Source of the DNA: Bacillus sp. SA1-12
GTDB taxonomy: Bacteria; Bacillota; Bacilli; Bacillales; Bacillaceae
Direction of reading: 5' to 3'
DNA: 64,000 nt
Assembly (NCBI RefSeq): GCF_000981385.1
Contig: NZ_LATZ01000120.1
Span: 124,001-188,000 of the forward strand
Position 1 is the stretch's first letter. The number at the start of each line of letters is the position of its first letter. The notes beneath the pieces were generated by a model. That model had not been told where the DNA came from. It did no database searches and was given only the letters and a program-made list of their open reading frames with translations. The translations under genes were made by a program, and so were the position numbers. This document shows, piece after piece, positions 33,776 through 43,033 of the stretch.

Positions 33776-34180
33776 TTAATTTTGGGATAAAGATTTTATA
33801 TAAAAGGTTCTTTGTCTTGGACCGTCAAATTCACAAAAGTAAATTCCCTGCCATGTTCCTAATAGTAATCTTCCATTCGTAATAATAACTGTTTGTGATG
33901 CCCCAACAGTGCTTGCTTTCATATGCGCTGCCGTGTTTCCTTCTGCATGCATGTCCTTTACGACATTCCATGGGTAGATTTCATCAAAGCGTCTAATCAT
34001 ATCACCTTTTACATCAGGATCGGCATTTTCATTAATTGTTATTCCAGCCGTAGTATGCGGACAATAAATTAAGACTGCCCCTTCTTGTATCCCTAACTCA
34101 TTCACGTAGGTTTGGACCTCTTCTGTTACCTCAATCATTTCGTCGCGTTTATTTGTGCGCAGCGTTTGTTTTTTCAACAT
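33776..34180 (-). CDS. yugU: YjbQ/UPF0047 family protein YugU
   Basis: A 134-aa member of the YjbQ family, which has been linked to a weak secondary thiamine-phosphate synthase activity. Motifs: [19 protein letters not shown] (about 40-58), [14 protein letters not shown] (about 78-91) and [15 protein letters not shown] near the end, which together form the conserved His/Glu site. The physiological role is unsettled. Its B. subtilis homologue is in the same part of the chromosome, and from here on gene order follows that genome. ATG follows GAGGTGAGCCAAAG. Confidence 0.9.
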   Translation of the reverse strand: MLKKQTLRTNKRDEMIEVTEEVQTYVNELGIQEGAVLIYCPHTTAGITINENADPDVKGDMIRRFDEIYPWNVVKDMHAEGNTAAHMKASTVGASQTVIITNGRLLLGTWQGIYFCEFDGPRQRTFYIKSLSQN

Positions 34181-34611
34181 CTTTGGCTCACCTCTATCAA
34201 AGTTAAATTCCCTTTCTAACCATTGGATAAAACCTTTTGCAAGTTATTTCATTCGGATATTCCTATTGACTTATTATCATTTGATTATCTCTTTTCTTAT
34301 TTTAAACCATCCTGCTATTTTTTCCATAAGACTAAACTCGATTACCATTAAATTGTAGAATTTTCGCAAGCTATTTTAAGAAGTGTGCATACTAAGAAAA
34401 GCGTAAGGCGCCCGCCTATAGGCGACAAGCATAAGGCGAATCGGAATAGAAGGTGTTCTTTACCTTCAATTCCGATTTGACTTAAGACCTCGAGCCGATG
34501 GCGCCTGGAGCTGGACACCAAAACTAAGTACAAATTTTATACTTTCTGATCTAATTAAGAAAAGCGTAAGCGCCTGAAAAGATGGATTTGTTGAGAAGGT
34601 GTGGTGATTTT
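34181..34611. other. Intergenic region between yugU and mstX
   Basis: Holds an AT-rich stretch, one full and one partial copy of the dispersed element (34388-34530 and 34556-34590). I see no gene; the open frame on the minus strand across the element is not credible. Confidence 0.6.
34388..34530. repeat. Dispersed palindromic element, copy 5, with 5' fragment at 34556-34590
   Basis: The full copy runs from CTAAGAAAAGCGTAAGGCGCC to GGCGCCTGGAGCTGGACACC and AAACTAAG, with an inner stem (AATCGGAATAGAAGG against CCTTCAATTCCGATT). Directly after it a left-end fragment (TTAAGAAAAGCGTAAGCGCC) ends about 20 nt before the mstX start. Confidence 0.8.
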
Positions 34612-34857
34612 TTGAAAGTCAGTGAAGAGGAAAAAAAGCAGCTTAGTGAAGCAATTGATAAGATGAATGAAGGCTTAGATGCATTTATTGGATTTTATAA
34701 TGATTCAGAAGAAGATAAAGGATTAATTGAGTTTTCTGAGGAAACAATCAAAACAATCGAAAACGCCATTGATGTTTATGGGAAAGAAGAAGTCACAGCA
34801 AAAATAAATACGATTATTAAAGAAGTTTTATCATTTTTACCAAATAAGAAGGGATGA
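34612..34857 (+). CDS. mstX: Mistic-like membrane-associating protein
   Basis: Matches the conserved C-terminal 84 residues of B. subtilis Mistic: VSEEEKKQLSEAIDKMNEG, LDAFIGFYNDSE, and KINTIIKEVLSF. Mistic is a small acidic four-helix protein that enters the membrane without Sec and helps the channel YugO to fold and insert. I prefer the TTG at 34612 (11 nt after AAGG), giving 81 aa that start LKVSEEE, like the short Mistic forms; an ATG at 34582 would add ten residues that resemble nothing and lie partly in a repeat. It overlaps or abuts yugO, as in B. subtilis. Confidence 0.87.
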   Translation: MKVSEEEKKQLSEAIDKMNEGLDAFIGFYNDSEEDKGLIEFSEETIKTIENAIDVYGKEEVTAKINTIIKEVLSFLPNKKG

Positions 34858-34862
34858 GTTCA

Positions 34863-35858
34863 ATGGCCAAAACAAATAAAACAATCATCCAATGGCTGCG
34901 ATGGCCCATCCATTACCGAATATCCATTATCGTGCTTTTTATGATCCTTATATTTGGAGAAATCATTTCATTAGTAGAACCTAGTGTATTTCCCACAACG
35001 TTTGACGGGATTTGGTGGGTCGTAGTAACAGTCTCAACTGTGGGATTTGGTGATTATGTTCCTGAAACCTATCTTGGCCGAGGAATAGGGATTATCATGA
35101 TCTTAGCAGGAGCAAGTTTTGTTACAGCTTATTTTGCCAGCATCTCTGCAGCGGCGATTAAAAGGCAAAATTCACATGCAGAGGGAGCTATTTCATATAA
35201 AGGTACAGATCATGTTGTGATCATTGGCTGGAATGAAAAAGCAAACGAGATGATCGAGTCACTGCAATCTGTGAAACCTTATAAGCAAATTGTCCTAATT
35301 GACGATTCTTTAAAAGAATCACCACTTATCGAAAACGTCCACTTCGTACGCGGAAATCCGCTCCATGAACAAACCTTATTCAAAGCAAATATATTAGAAG
35401 CCGATGCAGCCATTATCACAGCTGATCAGCATAAAAATGAGCATGACGCAGATATGAATTCCATTCTTATCCTATTAACCTTAAAAGGGCAGAACCCAAG
35501 TCTGTACTGTGTAGTTGAAATTTTAACTGAGTTGCAAACGAAAAATGCTGATCGTGCCGGTGCGGATGAAATTATTCGCTCCTATAAGCTCACCAGCCAT
35601 TTTATGATGAGCAGCTATTTAGCGAAAAATGGATTGTCTAAATTCTATTCCGAGCTAAATCCAGCAAGCGGAAATTTGTTTAAAATATTGCCCGCATCAG
35701 AAGATCTAATCGGAAAAACATTTAAACAAGCAAGCCATGAGCTTCTTGAAAGAGAATCAATTTTAATTGGAATAAAAAGAGGAGAGGAAACAAAAGTTAA
35801 TCCCCCCCATAACTATGAAATACAATCATTCGATTCATTAATCGTTTTTACACACTAA
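34863..35858 (+). CDS. yugO: Potassium channel YugO
   Basis: A 331-aa two-helix potassium channel with a cytosolic RCK (TrkA-N type) domain. Membrane helices lie at about 17-37 and 75-100, with the pore filter TVSTVGFGD (TVGFGD in place of TVGYGD) between. The RCK domain begins DHVVIIGWNEKANEMI near 117. In B. subtilis YugO releases potassium and carries electrical signals in biofilms. An ATG at 34854 overlaps the mstX stop, but ATG 34863 has proper spacing (about 10 nt) from AGAAGGG and is preferred. It ends in a 4-nt overlap with convergent yugN. Confidence 0.93.
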   Translation: MAKTNKTIIQWLRWPIHYRISIIVLFMILIFGEIISLVEPSVFPTTFDGIWWVVVTVSTVGFGDYVPETYLGRGIGIIMILAGASFVTAYFASISAAAIKRQNSHAEGAISYKGTDHVVIIGWNEKANEMIESLQSVKPYKQIVLIDDSLKESPLIENVHFVRGNPLHEQTLFKANILEADAAIITADQHKNEHDADMNSILILLTLKGQNPSLYCVVEILTELQTKNADRAGADEIIRSYKLTSHFMMSSYLAKNGLSKFYSELNPASGNLFKILPASEDLIGKTFKQASHELLERESILIGIKRGEETKVNPPHNYEIQSFDSLIVFTH

Positions 35859-36259
35859 CTAAGCAGCTCCGCCTCTAATTGTTTAACAAGCTCCTTCCCG
35901 GTTTTAACATATTTTTCAGGGAAGGTAGCATCCTTTTCCTCCGGCTCCTGGAACTGATTAAATGAAGCACTAAAGTTGCCAATTTTCGCATGATCATCCA
36001 TATCTTCTTGATATTGATGGGATAAAAGAAATGGTGTGCCAATTTTGACCATCGTATTAGCCGTGTCAAGCTGTCCATCAGTCGCTTTGAAAGGAACTCT
36101 TAAATATTGATAGCCATTCTGAGAATCAATTTTATAATCAAAAAACCCATGATCATACTCCCAATTACCGCCAATTGAATATCCCATCGGCTTTAATTTT
36201 TGTTCAAGATCATACAATTCAATCGTTTGCCCCTCAATCCTTGATTCAATCTCGATCAT
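35855..36259 (-). CDS. yugN: YugN-like family protein
   Basis: A 134-aa soluble protein with the YugN pattern: SRIEGQTIELYDLEQKL at the start, GGNWEYDHGFFDYKID near 34-49, LRVPFKA near 60 and FPEKYVKTGKELV near the end. Function is unknown. It lies convergent to yugO as in B. subtilis, and the stop codons overlap (35855-35858), so no terminator fits between them. ATG follows GGGGGG about 7 nt upstream. Confidence 0.9.
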   Translation of the reverse strand: MIEIESRIEGQTIELYDLEQKLKPMGYSIGGNWEYDHGFFDYKIDSQNGYQYLRVPFKATDGQLDTANTMVKIGTPFLLSHQYQEDMDDHAKIGNFSASFNQFQEPEEKDATFPEKYVKTGKELVKQLEAELLS

Positions 36260-36379
36260 TTTTTAACCCCCTTTTACCTTTAGATTTTCCTAATGATAAA
36301 AAAACATTCTTTGGGGCTAAAGATGAGTTTGAATAGGAGAGGCACTGATTTTTTTCTTAGATTTTTATTGTGCTGATAT

Positions 36380-36475
36380 ATTTTCTATTTCGCCGATATC
36401 CCGTTGGTTCCGCCGATATCCGCTTAACTCCGCTGATAAATTCTCTAAGTCGCCGAATATCAGTCCTGATTGCGG
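36380..36475. repeat. Short tandem repeat, about 20-21 nt period, 5 units
   Basis: Units such as CGCCGATATCCCGTTGGTTC, CGCCGATATCCGCTTAACTC, CGCTGATAAATTCTCTAAGT and CGCCGAATATCAGTCCTGAT follow one another. The CGCCGATATC core is kept while the spacer half varies. Apart from this array and the pgi terminator, the 361-bp gap from 36260 to 36620 shows nothing. Confidence 0.75.
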
Positions 36476-36573
36476 GACAGACCGTTTACATCCAGCTAAA
36501 TTTGTTATAATCACTTCTGATATAATCCTCCAAAACTTATAATGTTATGCCCCTCTTATCTCAACAAACGACA

Positions 36574-36602
36574 GAAAAAAGGACTGACAATTTGTCAGCC
36601 CC
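36574..36602 (-). terminator. Terminator of pgi
   Basis: On the minus strand GGCTGACAAATTGTCAGTCC forms a hairpin followed by six T, about 20 nt past the stop. Confidence 0.9.
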
Positions 36603-36620
36603 CCAGAACAATCAAATTTA

Positions 36621-37973
36621 TTATTTATTTAAACGGCCTTCAAGCTCAGCTTTCTTTTCTTCAAAGCCTGGTTTTCCCAGTAAAGCAAACATGTTTACTT
36701 TATAAGCTTCAACACCTGGTTGGTCAAATGGATTGACTCCAAGCAGGTATCCGCTCATTGCACATGCTTTTTCGAAGAAATATACTAAATAACCAAATGT
36801 ATACTCGTCCATTTTTGGAATGGATACGACTAAGTTTGGTACACCGCCATCTGTATGTGCCAGCATAGTACCTTGGAATGCTTTCTTATTAACAAAATCA
36901 ACAGATTTACCCGCTAAGTAGTTTAATCCATCTAGATCACTTTCTTCTGCCTCGACAATTAGCTCATGGCGTGAAGTTTCTACATTGATCACTGTCTCAA
37001 AAATGTCACGACGTCCTTCTTGAACATATTGTCCTAATGAATGCAAGTCTGTTGAGAAGTTTGCAGATGAAGGATAGATGCCTTTTTGGTCCTTCCCTTC
37101 ACTTTCACCAAATAATTGCTTCCACCATTCAGAGAAATATTGAAGTCCTGGCTCATAGTTAATCAGCATTTCGATTGTTTTCCCTTTGTTGTAAAGAACA
37201 TTGCGAACTGCAGCATATTGATATGCAGGGTTTTCCTCTAACTCCGATTTACCGAAGTCTTCGCTTGCAGCTGCTGCACCTTTCATCATTGCTTCAATGT
37301 CAACACCTGTTACCGCGATTGGCAATAATCCAACAGCTGTAAGTACTGAGTAACGTCCGCCAACATCATCAGGAATAATGAATGATTCATAGCCTTCTTC
37401 TGTTGCAAGAGTTTTTAATGCACCCCGCGCTTTATCTGTAGTTGCATAAATACGTTGCTTCGCTTCTGCTTTTCCGTATTTCTCTTCAAGAAGCTTTCTA
37501 AAGATACGGAATGCAAGCGCAGGCTCAGTAGTTGTTCCAGATTTAGAAATAACATTAATTGAGAAATCTTTGCCTTCAAGTAAATCTTGAACATCCTTCA
37601 TATATGTAGAGCTAATATTGTTTCCAACGAAGATTACTTGCGGAGCTTTTCTTTGCTCTTTAGATAAAGAGTTGTAGAAAGAATGGTTAAGCATCTCAAT
37701 TGCTGCGCGTGCTCCTAGGTAAGAACCGCCGATCCCGATTACTAAAAGAACATCTGAATCAGATTTGATCTTTTCAGCACTTTTTTGAATGCGGGCAAAT
37801 TCTTCCTTATCATAATTTTTAGGCAGGTCAACCCATCCTAAAAAGTCGCTTCCAGCACCTGTTTGTTCATGAATTGAATGATGTGCAACCTTCACAAAGT
37901 CACGTAAGTATGTAATTTCATGCTCGTTAAAAAAAGAAAGTGCATTTGAGTAATCAAAGCTAACATGTGTCAT
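36621..37973 (-). CDS. pgi: Glucose-6-phosphate isomerase
   Basis: A 450-aa glycolytic enzyme that interconverts glucose 6-phosphate and fructose 6-phosphate. It follows B. subtilis Pgi nearly residue for residue. Signatures: [14 protein letters not shown] (about 80-93), SKSGTTTEP (about 150), the catalytic Glu in [13 protein letters not shown] (about 290) and [14 protein letters not shown] near 415. The start ATG 37973 (MTHVSF) follows GGAGG by 8 nt; the upstream ATG lies in that site. Single gene with its own terminator. Confidence 0.97.
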   Translation of the reverse strand: MTHVSFDYSNALSFFNEHEITYLRDFVKVAHHSIHEQTGAGSDFLGWVDLPKNYDKEEFARIQKSAEKIKSDSDVLLVIGIGGSYLGARAAIEMLNHSFYNSLSKEQRKAPQVIFVGNNISSTYMKDVQDLLEGKDFSINVISKSGTTTEPALAFRIFRKLLEEKYGKAEAKQRIYATTDKARGALKTLATEEGYESFIIPDDVGGRYSVLTAVGLLPIAVTGVDIEAMMKGAAAASEDFGKSELEENPAYQYAAVRNVLYNKGKTIEMLINYEPGLQYFSEWWKQLFGESEGKDQKGIYPSSANFSTDLHSLGQYVQEGRRDIFETVINVETSRHELIVEAEESDLDGLNYLAGKSVDFVNKKAFQGTMLAHTDGGVPNLVVSIPKMDEYTFGYLVYFFEKACAMSGYLLGVNPFDQPGVEAYKVNMFALLGKPGFEEKKAELEGRLNK

Positions 37974-38330
37974 ACCATTTTCCTCCATTATTCATCAATA
38001 TTATTATAGCTATTATCACTTTATCTAAACTAATGAGGTAAATCAAGCCAAGCTTCCGATGTAAGCGTAACCAATGATGTTTTTTTCATTTATGAAAAAA
38101 ACAGGCTAAACACAAAGGGCTGACCACTTATTTAACACAATCTCAGAAAAGCGTGTTTGAAGAAGGGGTCAGTCCAATTGTTTTAGCCTTAAAAAAATAG
38201 GCAGTTTTCCAAACTTTGCTGCTTTATGGGAGCGGTTGATTTGGTGCTCGCTTTCCATGTGCCGGCAACCTAAATTGTTTTTGCTCAAAGAGCTGTTAAA
38301 AATTACATTCTTTTAGAACAGAAACAAACA
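37974..38330. other. Intergenic region between pgi and yugJ
   Basis: No gene is seen. It contains a long-looped hairpin (GGGCTGACC near 38118 against GGTCAGTCC near 38166) that could terminate yugJ on the minus strand, though it has no clear T run, and an A/T-rich inverted stretch (TTTTTTTCAT / ATGAAAAAAA) near 38080. Confidence 0.45.
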
Positions 38331-39494
38331 TTACAATGACGCTGTCAAGATCGCCATTACATCCTGTTTATTTAATTTTTTAAAGTTGCCGAACTCACCA
38401 TTTACCATCGCTTTATCGGCCATAAGCTCAATGTTCTCATCACCGATTTGATAGTCTTGTAATCGGCTTGGTGCTCCGATGCTGCTCCAGAATTCACGAA
38501 GTTTTTCTATACCTTCCAATGCAATTGTTCTGTCATCTTTTCCGCTAGGATTAACATCAAAAACATTTACTGCAAGCTGGACAAATCGCGATACATTCTC
38601 TTCAAGAGTATGCTTCATCCAATTTGGGAATAGAATAGCCAGTCCGCCGGCATGCGGAATATCGTAAACAGCAGAGACTGCATGTTCAATATTGTGGGTT
38701 GCCCAATCTCCGTGATAGCCCATTTGCAATTGGCCGTTAAGAGCAATCGTTCCAGAATAAAGGATCGTTTCACGCAGTTCATAGTTCTCGAGATCTTCAA
38801 TTAATTTGGGTGCTGTTTCAATCACGGTTTTTAAAACTGATTCACAAAAGCGATCCTGTAAAGGTGTATTTTTCGTGTGATGAAAATATTGCTCAAAAAC
38901 ATGTGTCATCATATCAACCATTCCATAAATCGTTTGATCCTTTGGAACCGTAAACGTATTTACGGGGTCTAAAATAGAAAATTTCGGGAAAGTAAGCGGG
39001 CTGCCCCAGCCATACTTTTCTTTTGTTTCCCAATTGGTGATAACTGATCCTGAGTTCATTTCAGATCCAGTAGCTGCGAGTGTTAGTACCGTGCCAAAAG
39101 GCAGCGCCTCTTTTGGAATATGCTTTTTGGTGACAATATCCCAGGCATCTCCATCATATTTCGCTCCGGCTGCGATGGCTTTTGTACAGTCAATAACACT
39201 GCCTCCGCCTACAGCTAAAATAAAGTCAATGTTCTCCACTTTGCAAATTTCTACTCCACGGTGAACTGTTGATAGTCTAGGATTTGGTTCGACACCTGAT
39301 AATTCATATAAGGTAACATCGATTTTCTTTAACAAATTGACAACATTATCATAAAGACCATTCCGCTTAATACTGCCTCCACCATATACAAGCAGAACAC
39401 TCTTTCCATATTTCGGAACTTCAGTTTCTAATTGTTGAACCTGCCCTTTTCCAAAAATCAGTCTAGTTGGATTATAGTATGTAAAGTTTTCCAT
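38331..39494 (-). CDS. yugJ: Iron-containing alcohol dehydrogenase (NADH-dependent butanol dehydrogenase type)
   Basis: A 387-aa group III alcohol dehydrogenase with the same length as B. subtilis YugJ. The NAD(P)-binding [13 protein letters not shown] (about 95-107) and [13 protein letters not shown] motifs precede the metal-binding histidines in [21 protein letters not shown] (three His, about 255-275). It probably reduces aldehydes to alcohols during fermentation or detoxification. B. subtilis has two tandem copies (yugJ and yugK); only one is here. ATG follows GGAGGCGATCTTATA. Confidence 0.92.
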   Translation of the reverse strand: MENFTYYNPTRLIFGKGQVQQLETEVPKYGKSVLLVYGGGSIKRNGLYDNVVNLLKKIDVTLYELSGVEPNPRLSTVHRGVEICKVENIDFILAVGGGSVIDCTKAIAAGAKYDGDAWDIVTKKHIPKEALPFGTVLTLAATGSEMNSGSVITNWETKEKYGWGSPLTFPKFSILDPVNTFTVPKDQTIYGMVDMMTHVFEQYFHHTKNTPLQDRFCESVLKTVIETAPKLIEDLENYELRETILYSGTIALNGQLQMGYHGDWATHNIEHAVSAVYDIPHAGGLAILFPNWMKHTLEENVSRFVQLAVNVFDVNPSGKDDRTIALEGIEKLREFWSSIGAPSRLQDYQIGDENIELMADKAMVNGEFGNFKKLNKQDVMAILTASL

Positions 39495-39636
39495 TATAAG
39501 ATCGCCTCCATAGTTAGATTATGTACATTTGCCTTTTTGTTGTAAAGAAAACTGCATTGCCATGAATTCCCACCGAATATAATTCCCTCATCTACACAAT
39601 CTAATCATGTAGTCATATTCAAAAGGAGGTTGCACA

Positions 39637-39861
39637 ATGAGCGCCATTCAACGTATAGCACTAGTTCTTACCATAATCGGAGCAATCAACTGGGGTCTTA
39701 TTGGATTTTTCGATTTCAATTTAGTAGCTGCGATTTTCGGTGATACTGCATTATCACGTATTATATACGGTCTAGTTGGAATTGCAGGATTAATAAACCT
39801 CGGCCTGCTCTTCAAGCCTTCAGCTGAAGTTGCAAGAGAACCGCGACCAGAAGCAAGATAA
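39637..39861 (+). CDS. yuzA: DUF378 membrane protein YuzA
   Basis: A 74-aa protein with two helices, the DUF378 pattern IQRIALVLTIIGAINWGLIGFF, then LSRIIYGLVGIAGLINLGLLF, and a charged tail (AREPRPEAR). Function unknown. It occupies the same place between yugJ and yugI in B. subtilis. ATG lies 7 nt after AAGGAGG, and a strong terminator follows. Confidence 0.92.
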   Translation: MSAIQRIALVLTIIGAINWGLIGFFDFNLVAAIFGDTALSRIIYGLVGIAGLINLGLLFKPSAEVAREPRPEAR

Positions 39862-39913
39862 AAAAATTGCTCTGAAGCGAAAGACTAAGAGCGAATATAC
39901 ACTATGCAAGCAA

Positions 39914-39950
39914 TAAAAAAGGATGGAACGCTGTGCGTTCCATCCTTTTT
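39914..39950. terminator. Bidirectional terminator between yuzA and yugI
   Basis: AAAAAAGGATGGAACGC pairs perfectly with GCGTTCCATCCTTTTT across a 3-nt loop; T runs on both strands. It lies between the convergent yuzA and yugI. Confidence 0.92.
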
Positions 39951-40074
39951 AGTCCGTTCATTTATTCCAATCATAATGGGCAGTAAAACCAAATCTTTAA
40001 GTTATAGAGAAACTAGGAAGATAAACTGCCCGTAATCCGACGAAGGACAGGATGTCTAAGTCGGAAATCACACA

Positions 40075-40473
40075 TTATTTTTTAATTTCTTCACGTTTAG
40101 ATTGTTCGATCCATTCTTCAAGCTTATCTTTTAATGTATTAAATCCTTGTGGAGTTTCTGTATCCGTTTTAACAGTTGCTTGACGTTTTTTTGGTTTTTT
40201 CGGTGCTTCTTTCTTTTCTTCAGCTGGCGCCTCTTGTGTTGCGCGAATTGATAAACTGATTTTTCCAGTGTTTTCGTCTACAGATAACACCTTAACCTGT
40301 ACTTCGTCGTTTAGCTTTAAATGTTCGTTTACATCTTTTACAAATCCATGAGTAATTTCTGAAATATGAACTAACCCTTGAGTTTCTTCATCAAGTGCAA
40401 CGAACGCTCCGTATGGTTGAATTCCTGTAACTTTACCTGTATGAACACTTCCTACTTCGTACTTTGTTGTCAT
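40075..40473 (-). CDS. yugI: S1-domain RNA-binding protein, general stress protein 13
   Basis: A 132-aa protein with one S1 domain (about 5-77: VGSVHTGKVTGIQPYGAFVAL, then GLVHISEI and KISLSIRA). A lysine- and proline-rich linker (EEKKEAPKKPKKRQ) leads to a C-terminal helix. In B. subtilis GS13 is induced by stress and associates with ribosomes. ATG follows AGGAGTGTTATC. Place and orientation match B. subtilis. Confidence 0.93.
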   Translation of the reverse strand: MTTKYEVGSVHTGKVTGIQPYGAFVALDEETQGLVHISEITHGFVKDVNEHLKLNDEVQVKVLSVDENTGKISLSIRATQEAPAEEKKEAPKKPKKRQATVKTDTETPQGFNTLKDKLEEWIEQSKREEIKK

Positions 40474-40588
40474 GATAACACTCCTAATTTTCTTATATTT
40501 AAAGGTCTCTTTATACGCAATAAAAAATTATATCACATTTCCACTTTTTTTTCAAAAAGTATTTTTCTTTCCTCAGCCCTAGTATGCC

Positions 40589-40616
40589 AAAAAAGCAACG
40601 ATTGAAATCGTTGCTT
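40589..40616 (-). terminator. Terminator of the ECF sigma operon
   Basis: On the minus strand AAGCAACGATT pairs with AATCGTTGCTT and is followed by seven T; the stem begins at the stop codon of the second gene. Confidence 0.92.
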
Positions 40617-42288
40617 AAGAAAGTGGTTGATATTCAACTTTTGGAAGACTATTCTCAAGTCTCATTTTAAAGAGGACCGATTCTCCATTTTCTTTTATGA
40701 GAACATGCTCGATTACTTCGCCAGTCTCCTCATAGTTCGTTCTTACATACTTTACTTCGTTTGATAAAGCTTGATAATCAGCTTGTGCAGCTTTCATCTG
40801 TTCAATAAATACTTCTAACTCCGGCAATTTAGAACCTTTTCCATGATAAGAAAGCTGGTAAGCAGTCTCAAAATCTCCTTTTGAAATGGCATACATGTAA
40901 ATTCTTGCGACCGCAAATTCTATTGATGTGTCAGCCCCGCTATATGGTTCGCTGTAAATAGAAGTAGCGCCAGTATCCTTCAAAGACTTATATCGAGCAA
41001 GCATTTCCTTAGTGGTCGGCAATAAATGCTTTTCCAAAGAATATTCTTGAACTTTTGGCTTTAATATATCAGGCAAGGTAATTTCTTCTGCTCTTAATTC
41101 ATCTGTCAATATAAATTGAGCTGCCTTTAATTTTTGGTAAAATTCTTCTACAACTTTTGCAGTTTCTGAAAATTTATTTTCGCTAATTAACTTTTCAAAA
41201 TTTATTTTTATCTCCTCTTTTAGTTTTTCACCCTCGATTACAATGCTTGTGTTGTTCATTCCAAGTAAATAGGAAGCAAGGTAATACTGATACTGTATTT
41301 TAAGCTCTTCTGCTATAGGAGAAGACGGATTTTTCAAAATGAATTCTTCAATTTCGAGTAATCGTTTTCCAAGCTCAGGATGACTAATGGCTAAAGCTCC
41401 ATCCATAAAAGCTTCCTTCTCAGACTTGATTTTCAAATATACCTTCGCATCCTCTGTTAAAGCTTTTTCTAAACTCTTATAAACGTCCGTATAATCAGGC
41501 TTAAAATTAATACCTCCTTCACCTTCATGGAAAAAGATATACCCATATGCTCTCAGTGTTTTCGTTAATTCAATAAATTCTTGGTCTCCCTCAATGAGAT
41601 TGCCATCGTTTAATTGTTTAACATAATTTTCTATATCCGTTATTGAATGTTGATTTTGAATAAACAAATCATACCATTCTTCAAAGAATAATTCGTGAAG
41701 CAGCTCTAATTTATCGAGATAACTATATAGCTGGCTTTCAGTTATTTCTTCACCATTTACGGCATCTTTCTTGAACAGCTCAAATTCTTCATTTGGCATT
41801 GAAACCCGATAAGTAATGATCTCTTTAACCTTGTCCCTATACGTTTCAAGCTCAGCCTGTGATTCATAATTTTTTCGCTGTTCAAATCGTTCAACAGCCG
41901 CTTTCGCTTCTTGGACAAACCTGTATTGCTCAGCCTCCTCGAACTTTAGGTTTTCGTTTAACTGATCGAGATTTCGTTCATATAATCCTCTCGTTTCATT
42001 TATCGCTTCTTCAATTTCCTTATTTGTTACCGGTTGATTTTTCGGCCCCTCTTCACCGGTTCTAAAATTTGTTGATTGTGACATAAGCTGAATTCCGAGA
42101 ATGCCTCCAATAATAAGTACTCCAATAAAAGAAGCTACAAGTGGAAGTTGAAAAACGGCTCGCTTTTTTACCGGCTTCTCTTGTCTTTTTATTTGATCCA
42201 TTATTTTATCAGACGATGAAACTGTTGGGAGTTTCTCATAGGACTGTTTTAAAGATCTCATACGTTCTTCGAAAAGTTTATCATCCAT
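40615..42288 (-). CDS. Probable membrane-anchored anti-sigma partner, 557 aa
   Basis: It overlaps the ECF sigma gene by 8 nt, the usual arrangement for an anti-sigma factor. About 43 cytosolic residues (MDDKLFEERMRSLKQSYEKL) precede one membrane helix (about 45-66), then a nearly 490-residue extracytoplasmic region that is acidic, helix-rich and without cysteine or a catalytic motif that I recognise. No zinc-binding HxxxCxxC motif is seen, so it is not a classic ZAS anti-sigma. The last 90 residues (about 470-557) look like a separate domain of a nuclear-transport-factor-like or DUF4878-like size, which is only a guess. The signal and partner remain unknown. Confidence 0.72.
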   Translation of the reverse strand: MDDKLFEERMRSLKQSYEKLPTVSSSDKIMDQIKRQEKPVKKRAVFQLPLVASFIGVLIIGGILGIQLMSQSTNFRTGEEGPKNQPVTNKEIEEAINETRGLYERNLDQLNENLKFEEAEQYRFVQEAKAAVERFEQRKNYESQAELETYRDKVKEIITYRVSMPNEEFELFKKDAVNGEEITESQLYSYLDKLELLHELFFEEWYDLFIQNQHSITDIENYVKQLNDGNLIEGDQEFIELTKTLRAYGYIFFHEGEGGINFKPDYTDVYKSLEKALTEDAKVYLKIKSEKEAFMDGALAISHPELGKRLLEIEEFILKNPSSPIAEELKIQYQYYLASYLLGMNNTSIVIEGEKLKEEIKINFEKLISENKFSETAKVVEEFYQKLKAAQFILTDELRAEEITLPDILKPKVQEYSLEKHLLPTTKEMLARYKSLKDTGATSIYSEPYSGADTSIEFAVARIYMYAISKGDFETAYQLSYHGKGSKLPELEVFIEQMKAAQADYQALSNEVKYVRTNYEETGEVIEHVLIKENGESVLFKMRLENSLPKVEYQPLS

Positions 42289-42841
42289 TTATGTCACCTT
42301 CTTTCTTGTTAAGTTCCTCGATTACTTTTTTCAGCATGGTCTTTCCCCGTAAAATTCTTGTTTTAACAGTTGATAGGGTAATTGACATGATTTCAGCAAT
42401 TTCTTCATATTTTTTCTCGTGAAAATAATATAAAACAATTGGTATCCGGTATTTCTCATCAAGCTTTTGGATGGCTAGATGCAAAATTCGATCTTCTTCA
42501 CTTTTTAACACAGCTGCTTCGATTTCTGGATAATCATCATTTCGAAAGTCTTGTTGTATTTTAAAAACCTTTCGAAGGTTTGATTGTCGTTTTCTAGCAA
42601 AATCCCTTGTAACATTTAAGGTAATTTTATATAACCAGGTTGAAAACTTTGCCTTAGTAAATTGATCGATAAAGCGGTAGACACGAATAAAAACCTCTTG
42701 AGTGATGTCCTCTATTTCATCATGTCTATTTCCTAATTGATAGGCAAATTTTTCAACTACAGGATAATGAAGTTCAACAAGCTGCTGAAACGCATTCATG
42801 TTTCCTTGCTTGGCCTTTTTTATCAGTTCTTCTTCAGACAT
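42281..42841 (-). CDS. ECF-type RNA polymerase sigma factor
   Basis: A 186-aa sigma-70 factor with only regions 2 and 4. Region 2 has LVELHYPVVEKFAYQL and DITQEVFIRVYRFIDQF, with WLYKITLNVTRDFARK after it; region 4 has YEEIAEIMSITLSTVKTRILRGK. ATG 42841 follows GGGAGGG by 9 nt; the longer ORF start is not supported. The probable promoter at 42869-42897 has the ECF form TGAAAC-N17-CGTT, which implies that the factor transcribes its own operon. I cannot tie it to one of the seven B. subtilis ECF factors. It is inserted between yugI and alaT, where B. subtilis has no such genes. Confidence 0.9.
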   Translation of the reverse strand: MSEEELIKKAKQGNMNAFQQLVELHYPVVEKFAYQLGNRHDEIEDITQEVFIRVYRFIDQFTKAKFSTWLYKITLNVTRDFARKRQSNLRKVFKIQQDFRNDDYPEIEAAVLKSEEDRILHLAIQKLDEKYRIPIVLYYFHEKKYEEIAEIMSITLSTVKTRILRGKTMLKKVIEELNKKEGDING

Positions 42842-42868
42842 ATTTAACGACCCTCCCTTTTCGCTTAT

Positions 42869-42897
42869 AAAACGGGACTGTTTCTTCATTTGTTTCA
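42869..42897 (-). promoter_or_regulatory. ECF sigma-type promoter of the sigma operon
   Basis: On the minus strand TGAAAC (42892-42897) and CGTTTT (42869-42874) are separated by 17 nt. This fits the SigW/SigM/SigX class of promoters and would give a leader of roughly 20 nt before the sigma start codon. Confidence 0.72.
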
Positions 42898-43033
42898 TTC
42901 AGAAAAAAATTTTAGGTGTGATAAATGAGGCAAAGATGGAAGATTTTAAAAAAAGCCTTAAAAAGGGGTTTATGTACACAAGAAAGGGGGAATAAGACAA
43001 GCGTAAGGCTTTCTAGTATTCCCCCTTTTTCTA

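Noticed and set aside
34348-34533. A 61-aa minus-strand ORF upstream of mstX
   Set aside because: It is made of a copy of the dispersed element and has no ribosome site.
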